DNA of 64,000 bases, from NCBI GenBank assembly GCA_944548615.1, contig OX155967.1:7323024-7387023 (forward strand), written 5' to 3'. This stretch comes from Micropterix aruncella. Taxonomy: Eukaryota; Arthropoda; Insecta; Lepidoptera; Micropterigidae. Position numbers and translations under genes: made by a program. Below the pieces are notes generated by a model. The model made no database searches, was not told the origin of the DNA, and saw only the letters and a list, made by a program, of their open reading frames with translations. Positions 10,740-21,746 of this stretch are shown piece after piece. Position 1 is the stretch's first letter; every line of letters starts with the position of its first letter.

Positions 10740-11236
10740 ACTAGAGCTGTCGGCTACAACGGGCGAACCCGTCACCTCAGGAATTTTAAACGGAATTTGA
10801 TCGTTCTGTTTCCCGTGAGGTGAGCGGAGAAGACTTACAAATGCACGTGAAAATCCATCGCCTTACCGCGATATAGCCAGGTAAGTCACTCAGCGGGCCG
10901 ACACTCGCGCCCTTACTGCCAGTTGCAACCAGATTACTTCAGTCTCCCGAAGAGGGTCGCTTGCGCGATCCTCTGCCTTACGTAGCAGTGAAACGGTGTG
11001 TACAGAATCTAACGGGGACCACGGCATCCTTTGCCTGGCCTATTCACCCGGGATTGGTTGGCCAAATGGTCGTTTCATGAGCCGTTGCCATAAGTTTAAA
11101 AACCACCCCCGCTTTATAGGAAGCATTACTGTTTCCAGACTCCCCGGCTGTTATTCGGAGTACACTATCGATTGGCTGACGCCACACGGTGCGCAAGCCG
11201 TCCAGGAGCGCCCGAAGGTTGACTCCTAGGGAGTGA
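10740..11236 (+). mobile_element. Retroposon A copy 1 (short form)
   Basis: It starts ACTAGAGCTGTCGGCTACAA, continues with CGGGCGAACCCGTCACCTCA, and ends after CCTAGGGAGTGA. It is flanked by a 13-bp direct repeat TTTAAAAGTGACA (10727-10739 and 11237-11249), read as a target-site duplication. There is no A-tail and no simple-repeat tail. An AGGTTGA-TCCTAGGGG-like box in the 3' part recalls a pol III B box, but weakly. The sequence is noncoding as far as I can tell. Confidence 0.75.
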
Positions 11237-11249
11237 TTTAAAAGTGACA

Positions 11250-11650
11250 ACCCTAGCGTTTCGGGTGCCTCGCCTCAATAGTAGGCATTTATTACTGCGA
11301 CCCTCACTTGAGTTCAGCGACTGTTTATATTTATCTACTGTGCCCTCGTTTTGCCTCAAAGAAAGTACGACTTTTGGGCGGATGAAGCTCCAATTTCCTG
11401 TATTCTCTTATAGCAAGGAATACCTCCGCGGGAACAAAGCTCTGCGCTGCGCTGAGATAATATTTTAAGAATTGCCCGTTCGTGGCGTCGCATTGTAGGC
11501 CAGCTCGTTAGACCTCAAAGGGAGGATTAAATTTGTCGTCTGTCGCGGTGCCTCGGCAGCGCAGCTTATCCTGTCCGATAACCCTAACGGCCGACTGGCC
11601 CATTATTCACTTTCATTGCGCCTCCTTATTTTGTCTACTTACATTTTACG
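11250..11650. other. Unexplained moderately GC-rich segment
   Basis: It lies between A copy 1 and a LINE tail. It contains TGCCTCGCCTCA, CTCTGCGCTGCGCTGAGATA and CGGTGCCTCGGCAGCGCAGC. It resembles no other part of the window and has no convincing frame. It may be an old repeat. Confidence 0.3.
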
Positions 11651-11659
11651 ATTCCTACT

Positions 11660-12035
11660 AAAAAAACCGATGTATATTTTTCATTTTTTTTGTTTAGGTA
11701 AAAACAGTCATATACATTTATGTGAAAATAATACATAATACAAATACACCTATATTACCATTAATTACTTCAAAACATAATAAATAGTAGCAAAGGGAAA
11801 ATTACAATCAAAATTACACTAATAACTTATAGACTTATAAAAATAAACCAAGCAACCAAACCACACTAATGCAACCAAAAAACAAAAAGTTTTACAAACA
11901 AATTAAACTATAAGCTAATTCAACAACAAATCGTTGAATTTCCTAAAACTAACCAACGTGTCGGAAAATATGTCGAGGTCATTCGAAGCTTTATTATAAT
12001 GTAAACATGACCGTCTGAAAAAGGTATTTTTCACG
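11660..12035 (-). pseudogene. LINE C-terminal tail and 3' region
   Basis: Reading from 12035 toward 11925, the frame TPVKNTFFRRSCLHYNKASN, DLDIFSDTLVSFRKF, NDLLLN ends at a stop near 11922. This is the usual last stretch of a Jockey/CR1-like LINE protein (F.RS...YN.....L......F...N.L). About 260 bp of AT-rich 3' region follows. Upstream it abuts the inverted A fragment at about 12036, so the LINE is 5'-truncated or was cut by that insertion. The catalytic parts are lost. Confidence 0.55.
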
Positions 12036-12183
12036 GGCGTTGGACTCTCACGGGTTATGGTGTAGCTAGACGTTGGATTGTTTTTGTCCAAAGTCTTCTA
12101 TGCTCACTGCAGGTCGATAGAACGACTAATCGTTAAAACGTCCTGTGGTGACGGGCTCGCCCGTTGTAGTCGACACCTCAAGA
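12036..12183 (-). mobile_element. Retroposon A copy 2a, 5' fragment, inverted
   Basis: On the minus strand it starts TCTTGAGGTGTCGACTACAA, then CGGGCGAGCCCGTCACC, and stops after a CCGTGAGAGTCCAACGCC-like block. The flank on its 5' side reads AATAACA, again ending in CA. It sits inside the remains of another A copy (2b). Confidence 0.65.
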
Positions 12184-12413
12184 TGTTATTCAGAGAACAC
12201 AATCGATTGGCTTGCGACGCACGGTGTGCAGACCGTCCAGGAGCGCCAGAGGTTTGATTCCCAGGGGAAACTGACCAGGGCCAGAGTCCTACCCAGGTTC
12301 GCACCCCGTGCGTGGAGGCCGTCGTATGGGTGTTGACCCGTGCGTGTGACCGACCCTGAACACATGGGTCTTCGTGGCCAACCCATCATGGGCCCATTAG
12401 CTCCCGAGAGAGA
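12184..12413 (+). mobile_element. Retroposon A copy 2b, 3' half
   Basis: 3' portion of family A, from TGTTATTCAGAGAACACAAT through CGCACGGTGTGCAGACCGTC, GGTTTGATTCCCAGGGGAAA and GGTGTTGACCCGTG to TTAGCTCCCGAGAG. Copy 2a has replaced or invaded its 5' half. The following 15 bases are the left target duplication of copy 2c. Confidence 0.65.
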
Positions 12414-12428
12414 GGTAGAGAGCTAACA

Positions 12429-13102
12429 TATTGAGATGTCAACCACAACGGGCGAACCCGTCACCGCAGGACGTTTTAACGATTCATCGTTCTATCGACC
12501 GTGCAGTGAGCGTAGAAGACTTTGGACATAACAAATCCGACGTCTAGCTACGCCACAACCCGTTAGAAGCCAACGCCTTACCGCGAGTAGCCAGGTATGT
12601 TACCTGGCGGGCGGCACTCGCGCCCTAACTACCAATTGTGACCAGATTTCTCCGGTCTCTCGATTGGTTCCGAGTTCGAGGTCGCTTGCGCGGTCCTCTC
12701 CCTTATGAAGCGGTGAAACGGAGTACACCGAATCTATCGCGGACCAAGGCGTCCTTAGCCCGGCTGTTCACCCAGGATCGGATGGCCAATGGTCAATTCA
12801 AGAGCAGTCGCCATAAGGTACACAATCACCCTCGCTCTATAGGAAACAATACAGTTCCCAGACTCCCCCGACTGTTAGTCGGAGAGCACAATCAATTGGC
12901 TTGCGCCGCACGGTGCGCAGACCGTCCAGGAGCGACAGAGGTTTGATTCCCGGGGGAAACTGGGATCACCCCCCAGAGTCCTACCCAGGTTCGCACCCCA
13001 TGCGTGGAGGCCGTCGGATGGGTGTTGACCCGTGAGTGTGACCGACCCTGAACACATGGGTCATCGTGGCCAACTCATCATGGGCCCGTTAGCTCCCAAA
13101 CT
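12429..13102 (+). mobile_element. Retroposon A copy 2c (long form, full length)
   Basis: 674 bp flanked by a perfect 15-bp direct repeat GGTAGAGAGCTAACA (12414-12428, 13103-13117). It starts TATTGAGATGTCAACCACAA and ends TTAGCTCCCAAACT. It contains all family blocks: CGGGCGAACCCGTCACC, GTGAGCGTAGAAGACTT, GGCGGGCGGCACTCGCGCCC, AGCGGTGAAACGG and the GTGTTGACCCGTGAGTGTGA block. It inserted into the tail of copy 2b. Confidence 0.8.
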
Positions 13103-13468
13103 GGTAGAGAGCTAACAGTGTTGATACATGTATTATGTCATTCTAACCACTATTTTACAATTATTACACCCAGTTATATATAAATTTGTCAATTTCACAT
13201 TTTTTACACCATAACCCTGGAGGTATGGTCCCAACTACGATATTGCTTTTAACACGCTTTTATTAACTTAGCCTGTAGTCTAAGCATATGAGATCTAAGC
13301 GTGTCGTTTCCAGGAAAAAAATCTGAAAGTATTTTGCTCAACGGTTTTATTTGTATTTTTAGATGCTGAATCCGATGTTTAACTTTGCAACCTCGCCAGA
13401 GGTAAGCTAACTTCAGGAATCGCGACAAACCGCAAAATTTTTGCAATAAAATTAGTTTTTCGCTTATA

Positions 13469-14230
13469 TATATATCCTTCTAGCCGTGTTCGGCCAAAGC
13501 GACTGCATTATAGATTCTAGTGACTTCTTTAGTCTTCTCAGAGTCCATTGTTCGGAAGCAGTCAAGTGCGCAGGCTATATTATAGTGCACAGGTGGGCGC
13601 GCGACCACGGGTGCACTCTCTCTTCCTCCCTCTTCTGAACCCGATGGAACGGAGACCGTTACGACCGGAGAAAAGTTTGGATGCAGATAAAATGAAATAA
13701 ATTAATTAATCGCCAACACAGCGATGGCTGTCATTGTTAAATTTGTACTCAATATTGCAGAGCTATTTTTTCGGATTTAGTTCGTTTTTTCACACTGTCA
13801 TTTATGAAATTGGTAGTTATGGCTTGTGGCGATAGGCGGTGATGTAGAAGATGCATTATTGGATTTATCCTGGTTTTCTGATGATCTCGTGTTGTTGCTC
13901 ATGGGGCTGTGTTGAATACAGCATACAGTCTCTTGTTCCAACATTATACAAAATTGTGATAGTTTCCCTTTTGGCAAATCCCCGTCAGTTTTTGGACCAT
14001 TTCCCGGCGGTAGACATACTCCTAAAACGCCATTTATTTCACATGACTCTTCCCGGCAGTGTATATGCCAGGTCCCTTGGCACTTCCGCAAGGGCTCTTT
14101 CCAATACTGGTAACGGCGATTATGTTGAAGAGGCATTGGTTGTCAGCTATCGTCACTTGCAGAGGTCCACCACTATCGCCTCCACAAGAGTCTCGTCCTC
14201 CTTCTAAGCTGCCAGCGCACAATTGATCAA
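13469..14230 (-). mobile_element. 762-bp chimeric insertion with 12-bp target duplication
   Basis: This lies within the left arm of element K. The arm sequence TTTTCGCTTATA occurs at both edges (13457-13468 and 14231-14242), whereas the right arm has it once, so the edges define an insertion with a 12-bp duplication. The minus-strand content is a serine-protease fragment, then a clip-domain fragment and linker, then about 330 bp of noncoding sequence. No A-tail is visible. The size of the duplication fits target-primed reverse transcription; the mobilising machinery is unknown. Confidence 0.6.
13798..14222 (-). pseudogene. Clip-domain serine protease fragment, scrambled order
   Basis: Two frames meet. 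Frame 1 (14222 to about 14058) is the C-terminal part of a chymotrypsin-fold protease: CAGSLEGGRDSCGGDSGGPL with the catalytic Ser in GDSGGP, then VTSIGKSPCGS and GPGIYT. Frame 2 (about 14058 to 13798) has six Cys spaced C-x4-C-x8-C-x21-C-x8-CC, as in clip domains, followed by a Ser/Asn/Thr-rich linker (NNTRSSENQDKSNNASSTS). In insect clip proteases (extracellular, acting in melanisation and Toll cascades) the clip and linker come before the protease domain; here the order is reversed and the frames are offset by one base at the junction. The His and Asp of the triad are missing. It is a nonfunctional captured fragment; tandem-gene deletion or back-spliced RNA could explain the order. Confidence 0.7.
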
Positions 14231-14384
14231 TTTTCGCTTATAATTCACGAATAAAGCATTTTTGATAACGACTATTTAGTACAAAATTTGAGTAGACAAA
14301 ATTTACTACGATTCAAATTTCGAGACTTAATTCCTCCGATGTTCCAAACCGCCGCTAAATCACCTTCAAATTCATTTTATGCCT

Positions 14385-14482
14385 TTATTTATTTATTTAT
14401 TTAGTATCACATCTAGTAAACAATTAATGTCATATTTGTAAGTAAGATGTTAGCAAGAAATTGATGCGACATTATTTTTAAT
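14385..14482 (-). repeat. Repeat N copy 2
   Basis: TATT tail, then CACATCTAGTAAACAATTAA and GATGTTAGCAAGAAATTGAT, as at 8459-8615. It lies in the central region of element K, so it probably inserted there. Confidence 0.5.
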
Positions 14483-15542
14483 GGCTCTACCACACGTTCA
14501 AAATGCCATTTTCTGCGTTTTTCTATAAGTTACGAAAACCATTTTTGAGCGCGCTTTAGCGCGCTTTGGTACATCGGAGGAATTAAGTTGTTTGATATAA
14601 ATTTTAGAAAATTTTATCTACTTTAATTTTGTTTTACATAGTCATTATCAAAAAATGCTTTATTCGTGAATTATAAGCGAAAAACAAAATAAAATGCAAA
14701 AGGTTTGCGGTTTTTCGCGATTCCTGTAGTTAGCTCACCTCTGGCGTGGTCAAAAAGTTCAGCGTCTAAAAATATATATGAAACCGTTGAGAAAAATACT
14801 TCTGGATTTTTTTCCTGATATGCTTGGACTAGTGTATGTAAGATAATCAAACAATAATTTAGAGGCGTTAGTCATAAAATTACAATTTTGCAGGTAACTA
14901 CTTAGAAGAGAGCGTGGCCCTACTCGTTGGGTAATAACATATCATCCCAGGAGGACAAACATTAGCTTTATCGAAAAGTATGATTACACTAAATGCTTGT
15001 ACTAGGTTTAATATTTTTTTATTTATATATTACGGCAATATGCATAGTTCGCAACAAGGGTAACACAAATCATAGGTATATCTACACATAACAATAAAAT
15101 AAACATTAATCTAAAAATGTATTCACTAATTAAATTAATTAGTTAGATACATTAATTATTCATTAATTAAAGCAAGTTATGTCACGCTTTCGATCACACT
15201 TATTTATAGGAAAAAACACTATAAAAAAATGTTTCAGTAGAAATAAAAAAATAACATAAGTAAAACGAAAAAATAAGAAACATTGAACAGAAAACACAAC
15301 AAATATAAATATTTAAATTAATAGATAATAAAATACACTTAACCTAGGCTTTAGAACAATTGATATAATAATAACATCAAATATAAATAATGTTGTAAAA
15401 TTTGTAATAATTTATTATAGTCACAGAAAATAATAATAATAATAATATTAACTAAGAGGTTGTTAATTAGATCTACATAGTGGATAGTTCATGGTAGCTA
15501 CATTTAGGACGTCCCGGGCCCAAGCATCCACGAAACCAGTTG

Positions 15543-16290
15543 TCTATACTAATATTATAAAGAGGTAAAGTTTGTGAGGTTGAAGGAAGTAATCTCTGGA
15601 TCTACTGGACTGATTTTAAAAATTCTTTTACCAATAGAAAGCCACGCTTTTTGAGAGTATCATAGGCTATATATTAATCCGAAAAGTGAAAAGACTTTTT
15701 CGTGGTAGTCGGATTTGCAAAGTAAGTCGGAGAAAAAACGGTCGAACGAAAAGATTTCTAACTAACGCTGCATTAACGATGAGAGATGATTAAGTTCTAG
15801 AGAAAAGTTGTAGAGCTTGATAATGCCTACAAAAAAAACAGCGATATCAGATGTCTAACTTTTATATTTAATTTACAAAAAGTAGTATTTTATATTAAAA
15901 AAATAATTTAAATCTTTAGGTCATGTTTATTGGTCATATTATCAACAATTATGAATTCTTATCAAAATAAGTAAATTTATTGTCTCAAGTGTTTAAAACA
16001 AAAGACTTTTCCTTTTGACTGCATATAATTTCCATTTTACTCCATAAATGGTTAATGAGATAAGACACTCACAAATAGAGAGAGAGACACTCACAAGAAG
16101 AGACTCACAAATAACGGTAATATAGTCAAATTGGTATGCAAATACATACATACATATGCAGTAAAAATATAACCCTTCTTTTGGCAGTCAGGAAATAAAT
16201 CATAGCACTCAGTACTAACCGAACCACACTCATAATTTCATCACAAGTAAAAAGTTTTACCACCCAGTGAAGTGGGCACGGGTTAGCTAG
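15543..16290 (+). mobile_element. Helitron-like element 1 (748 bp)
   Basis: Starts TCTATACTAATATTATAAAG after a G/T-rich flank and ends GGGTTAGCTAG followed by T. A short hairpin (CCCAGTGAAGTGGG) lies about 12 bp before the end. TC start, hairpin plus CTAG end, and absence of target duplication are Helitron hallmarks. There is no Rep/helicase coding, so it is nonautonomous. Confidence 0.8.
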
Positions 16291-17417
16291 TTTCATATAT
16301 ATTGATATACTCCGGCTGATTTATATGCCCGCAGGTAGAATATTATATATCTTATTATCACCACAATAATAACTCTAAAATAACCGCCCAGCGTAAAGTT
16401 TCTTGACAATTTTAGCATAACTGTAACTTTCCAGTTAAATATCTGGGAGCTTTCCTTAAGCCAATTATACGACGAGATAAGGGGCGAGCGGGCCATTTAA
16501 AGCCGTAAGCTTACCCAAGCAAATTAGCCTCTTTGCCAGATACCTCAGCCTAGATAGGTTCAAGAGTGGAGAGGAACAGTTTTGTTTACTTTTGACGGTC
16601 TAAGAGAGTTTTCCTGGTCGTGTTGTTGAAGGATCGACCACTCACATTGAGGCCAATTTAGATTAAATATATTTAAACGTGAGATAAAATAGGGTAGTTA
16701 AGGTTGCTTACCATACTGAAAGCGGACGATAGTGAAAAATTACTTTTTGCTTATTGTAAGTCCGTAAATTCGTAAATTGTAAATCCGAAAAATACAAATT
16801 TATCAAATCAAAATTGCTAGATATTAGGAATAATATAACTTTAATATTTAAATTATATTTATATGTAGATATTTATATCAATAATTATCTACATCTTAAA
16901 AATATATATAGGCATGCAGAAATAAAATGTCAATTCGATTTATATTTAAAATTACAGACCTCTTACTTAGGACATAGAGAAGAATGACGATAAAATGTAT
17001 TGCAATGTATGCCAATAATGAGATAAAAAATTGCTGGTGTCACCCCCAAGACCTTTCAAGCAAATAGCCAGGGACTTATTTTATATGCATATTTATTTCA
17101 CAAATAAAGTCGAGAAGTAGTTGGCGAAAATTCCTGTTAATATGCGATGCAAAACAATTAAAAATTTGAATTTCGAACGAGCGTCATTTTATTAAATTTG
17201 AAAATCAAATTGCAATCGCGGATCACCGTGGATATTCGAATTCGAATTTCGATCCATCCACGCATCGCAAGCGTTGTCGATTTTAGGGGCATTATTAAAT
17301 GATTAACTTCAAACTTTCTGGTACACTTTAAAGACTTTAAGTATTACGGCAGACTTCGAATATTACGACACAAAAATATTTACGAACTATGAATATGAGG
17401 ATTATTTATATATAATA
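16291..17417. other. AT-rich stretch, nothing recognised
   Basis: About 1.1 kb between Helitron-like element 1 and repeat I copy 2. There is no long frame, no tail and no match elsewhere in the window. A TTCGAATTCGAATTTCGA stretch near 17240 is locally palindromic. Confidence 0.4.
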
Positions 17418-17690
17418 TATGCACAAGTTTCTAAGTCCAATATTTCGAGATAGAAGTATGACAAGCGCGCCCTTGATGGAATTGGTGGACCAATTGCTAC
17501 CACAATCTTTTCAACTCTTGCCGTGACCAATTGGTGCCTCCATGCCAAATTTCAGGTCAATCGGACGAAGCGTTTGGGCGCTATGGTGGAGAAATTCAGA
17601 CAAACAGACACACAGACAGACAGACAGAACGACAGACACACAGAAGTCCGTCCAAACCACTTTCCTTGACAGGAAAGTAAAAGTTTATTT
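17418..17690 (+). repeat. Unclassified repeat I, copy 2
   Basis: Same blocks as 10465-10705: AGTTTCTAAGTCCAATATTT, AATTTCAGGTCAATCGGACG, AAGCGTTTGGGCGCTATGGT, an expanded CAGACAGACAGACAGA core, and a CCTTGACAGGAAAGTAAAAG end. Confidence 0.65.
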
Positions 17691-17769
17691 TAAAATATAA
17701 CATACTTTTCCATCTCGCATCTCCCAAGTAAGAGTTCGAGTTCGAGTGAAGTAAGAGGTCCGTAATTTT

Positions 17770-18010
17770 AAATTTAAATTTAGCTTTCTTTATATATCTG
17801 CAGCTGTAGCCATTTTTTTAACTTTTGTCTTAAATCGGTTAACATTTTGAATATTTTTAATTGACTCTTCTAAGGTATTAAATATTTTTCAGGTCATAAA
17901 TTACAACTGTCTTTGGGCAAAGGTTTTACATATGTATTTCAGGAATTACATAGTTTGTCCCTTCCGCCATTCTAGTTTGCTGCTGACTTCGAGGACGCTT
18001 CTATAATGTA
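17770..18010 (-). pseudogene. Degraded LINE C-terminal fragment, LINE-P-like
   Basis: Minus-strand translation across two or three frame breaks gives KTFAQRQL, then IFNTLEESIKNIQNV, NRFKTKVKKM and a stop. It resembles the FGQRHYSFIAPRFYN...FKNKSKKW tail of LINE-P at 7834-8232. Only the last 60-70 residues are traceable. The 5' limit is unclear. Confidence 0.45.
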
Positions 18011-19222
18011 TTAAAATGAAATATTAGTGATTATTTCACGTTTCGCGAAAATCTCTCGCAGCCTATCTAAAATCAAGCACGGGCACAACCCACCGGTTGA
18101 GAACCTCTGCTTTATACAGGCGGGATGAAACTTACTGTCTGGCTGAAGGATGTAGTGTAGTGGTTGTTACATAGAAACACTTTGCTGTTAGCTGAACCGT
18201 GTCGGCCCTCCGGCGAGTCGAGCAGTCTTTCATTGCCTACCATTACTTTTGTTTTTTGCTTGCAAGAACTCCTCTTCCTTTACAATCGTTGCGTTTTTCA
18301 AACCGTACCTGGCGGCATTGTGTCTAAAGAGTATTTAAACAGGTTTAACATTTACATACATCAAAATTAAAGTTTACGGTCTGCATTACATTTGCATCAA
18401 GGTAGAGTTCGATACATTTTTTTTAAACTTTTAAAAATCCTATCTCGAACCATATTCATTTTTTTTTAATTTATTATTTCTAATTTAAGTAACACCTACC
18501 CGCACTGTTTCAAGAACTAATGCTTTCATTTCAGTCTTTTACTGGTACCTATTCAATCTATGACAATAAACCATCGTTGAACTTTTACATAACCGACCAG
18601 ATAATATTGGCTAAGATAGTATTTAACCGGCCTACCTTTGGGTTATTATTCAAAAAGTTGGTAAATCTTTGTTTTTCTTTTGCATTAAGTTTCTCATTAA
18701 CAATACTTGTTTACAAACAATAAAATATAATACTCTTGATTTTATTCAAAAGAGACTGTTACAAGCTCATAGTCTGCGATAGAATATGCGCTCTTTGAAG
18801 AGGGGGTATTTCCGAGAATAGCAAAGAAGAGTTTCCGGCGGCTGTTTAACCCTCTGACAAGCGAGAGTTTCTTTGTATGTTAGCAGAGCAGCGCTTTGTG
18901 CTTCACTAAAACGCCCTGAACAATTGCCAGCGATTCTAGGTTTACTTTATATTGAGGCCCTTTATGAAAGTAACATTTAAATGATTTTAACTTAGTGTTC
19001 ATGCAATATAGTACAAGAGCTGACTTCAGGATCAATCTAAGTATTTGCCAGTCAGTCGAAACACACAGCTTTTATCAAGATTTCAATCTCTGTCAATCTA
19101 GCTTATACTGCTTGTCTACTACTTTAAATATATGCACTTTAAAATCCTATTAACTATGAATATTATATATACCCCAACAACCCTTTGAGGACCGTAATCT
19201 GAGTATGACAATTGGTAATACA
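18011..19222. other. Unassigned stretch
   Basis: About 1.2 kb with open frames of 67-68 codons that resemble nothing I know. It is AT-rich with no tail or inverted ends seen. Confidence 0.35.
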
Positions 19223-19226
19223 TTAA

Positions 19227-19879
19227 CCCTTCGAGTAGCGCCATAATTTCATGACTGACTGCGGCAATTTATTGGAATTTCTTGCAATATCGCCGCGCTC
19301 GACAAAAAGTACTATAACTATAAAACTACTATAGGAATCATTAAAAGAATAACTGTGTAATTATCGCATTGAAATTTCGTATTTAGAATATTGAAATCTC
19401 ATTTTGTAAAACAATTACATAACTAATAAATAAATATGAGAAAGTCGAAAAAAGTGAAAAAATCTCGGCATTTCTAACTTGTACTTGTCTTACGGAAAAA
19501 TACGGAAGCCTATTTAGGAATTGTAAATACTACCGTCATCTTTATTAGATTCTCTATCAAAGGAAATATTTGGTTATGCTTATTTACATACAAAAATATT
19601 TAGATATTAGCTCATAAATACCAATAAAATTTTTGATGATTTCTCGAAAAAAAAAATATGTTTCACAATGGAATTTTACCAGAAATATCTGCGAAATGAC
19701 GAGCGAAATTATTCTAGCGGCTGTCTATGTGTCTATGGTAATAATAAGATATTTGGTATGGATTTTTTAGGATGCGTTCGAATTAGAAAATAACATTACT
19801 GTGCGCTCCGGGAGCAAGCCGCCAATATTCAACGGTATTCTAATGTGCAACCAAATTTGGTCGTTACGTAGCCGAAGGG
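19227..19879. mobile_element. Family E MITE copy 1 (piggyBac-like, 653 bp)
   Basis: TTAA on both sides (19223-19226, 19880-19883). The ends read CCCTTCGAGTAGCG and, on the complement of the right end, CCCTTCGGCTACG. TTAA targets with CCC-starting inverted ends are the piggyBac signature. It has no transposase frame. It matches 27523-28189 in inverted orientation. Confidence 0.75.
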
Positions 19880-20395
19880 TTAAAAGTGTTAAAGGGCGAT
19901 GTAAACAATATATAAGTAAAGTATTGTGAAAATTGGTTTAAAAGATTTTGTAAAAATTTGATGGGACGTAAGTCCTCTGTCCCTGTGGTCCATAAAAATG
20001 CAAAGTCGCAACTTTTTCCAAAACTTAATTATTTTATTATTTAACTCAAAAATCATAAGTAATAAAAAATCGAATTACAAAAGTTGTCATAAATATTTAA
20101 TTTATTTAAAATTATCTGTCAAAAATCATCGGTCATTTGCGACATTAACGAAAATATAAATGGTTTATTTTTTGGTAATATTAAAATTCTGATGTCTCAA
20201 TAACATGGAAAAAATATAATTTATAAATTATTGGTATTCGATAACTTATAACATGATATTTTCAGTATGGGACATTTATGTCCCATGATTCTTGTATGTA
20301 CAATGCCTAGCGAGGCAGTGTAAGTAAACCTGCTAGTAGTTTTAGGTCACGAAAATTCTAAAACAAAATGGAAAAATCGAATATTTCATTACTTT

Positions 20396-20683
20396 AGGAA
20401 TTTTCCGTTATTTTACATTGGGATGCTCTTGGAATATGAATTTAGCATTATCCAAGTCTCTTACGTCATATACTTTAATCTTGACTAAGCCATTCAATAA
20501 TACATTTTTGAATTAGTTCTCTCCAAGACTTCTGATATGCGTTGGGACCTTATTATAATAACACAGGCTTTGGCAACTGTTGCGGACCTTGCTAAGTCGG
20601 TGCCGACTAAGATGTATATCAGATTTAACTGGTATTGTGTTGATGGAAATCGCTATTCGCCGGGACCTCCGATATCTGATCAC
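20396..20683 (+). repeat. Unclassified repeat H, copy 2
   Basis: Direct match to 5470-5755 (TTCTCTCCAAGACTT, GTTGGGACCTTATTAT, CGGTGCCG, ATTCGCCGGGACCT). Helitron-like element 2 begins 10 bp after it ends. Confidence 0.55.
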
Positions 20684-20692
20684 TTTCTTCCA

Positions 20693-21459
20693 TCTATACT
20701 AATATTATAAAGAAGTAATATTTGTAAGCTTGTAAGTTTTGTAAGCTTGTATGTAAGGGCTAATCTCCAAACTAGCTCCATTATCGACAAGTGATATAGG
20801 CTATATTTTATTGTAATAAATATTAATTTTTAATTCAAAATCACGATATTTGTAAATCATGTCGGAGAAAAATGAGTTAATAAGTTGTTTATCGGCGTCG
20901 CTGACGAAATGGTGTGATATATGTGGAAACAATATATGACAAAACATCGGCCCATAAGGGCAAAACAATATACGAAACAAACATATATGACAAAACAATA
21001 TATAACTGTTATATTTAAGCTACAATAAATGATTTTATGTCTCAAAAAAATAAGAAAAATAAGTAGACAGTGTTCGTTGAAGACATTGGCAATAAAATAA
21101 GAATCCTTATGAAAATAAATTAATCTATTATCACGGGTGGTTATTAGGAATAAAATTAGCCATTTACTGTAAGTTTTTAGGTGGTATAGTTATAGAGATA
21201 TCATGAAATTAGTAATGTGTGCAAGCACCCCAAAATACCTAGCAGGCGGCGGCGGCTGCTGGTCCAGTAAGGTCAGCGTTAAGCGGAAGGCGCGGAACAA
21301 AACGTGTACGTTTACGATTTAGGTAGCATGCATCTGAGGTGTACGTCTTGCACAATATATCTAAAGGTTGCGTCTAAAAAGGCAAATAAACGTCACCCTA
21401 CTTAAATTAGGAAATCGATTCGAAGCTTTACGCCAAGCAAAGCCGCAGGTAACAGCTAG
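20693..21459 (+). mobile_element. Helitron-like element 2 (767 bp)
   Basis: Starts TCTATACTAATATTATAAAG between A and T, and ends GGTAACAGCTAG before T. Its 3' part (GTCTAAAAAGGCAAATAAAC, TTCGAAGCTTTACGC) matches the fragment at 34149-34275. It is nonautonomous; the open frames inside it are not conserved proteins. Confidence 0.8.
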
Positions 21460-21746
21460 TTTCATATATTGCAGTAGCTTTCTTGTATAGTGTTTTTTTT
21501 TGTCCTTTTCCAGTTATTCCTATACCTCCGTCGGTAAGTCGTAGTATTTCGTGACAAAATTTCAGTGAGTTACTTCACATATATATATCAGTCTCCCAAT
21601 CTTTTGCTTTCCTGCATAGCATCTTATAGATACCGATGATATGGTATTGCATATCATCGGTATCAAGAGTATGGTGTTGCATGTTGATAATGAGTATTTT
21701 GATGCCGGTAAAAAGTATGGGTTATCAGTCTCGCCCTTGCGATAGC

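Larger units (their letters stand above)
13305..14815. mobile_element. Element K: long inverted repeats with a later insertion
   Basis: The right arm (14570-14815) is an inverted match to the left arm, which survives in two pieces: 13305-13468 and 14231-14345. Matching blocks include CAGGAAAAAAATC, CTCAACGGTTT, CGCCAGAGGT(A/G)AGCTAAC, GGAATCGCG and TTCGCTTATAATTCACGAAT. Arms of about 250-280 bp around a small centre make this a foldback or long-TIR element. The left arm is split by the 762-bp segment described next. Confidence 0.65.

Noticed and set aside
13090..13117. GTTAGCTC...GAGCTAAC hairpin as a Helitron-type 3' terminus of family A
   Set aside because: The right half is the 15-bp target duplication GGTAGAGAGCTAACA, present identically at 12414-12428; other copies lack the hairpin.
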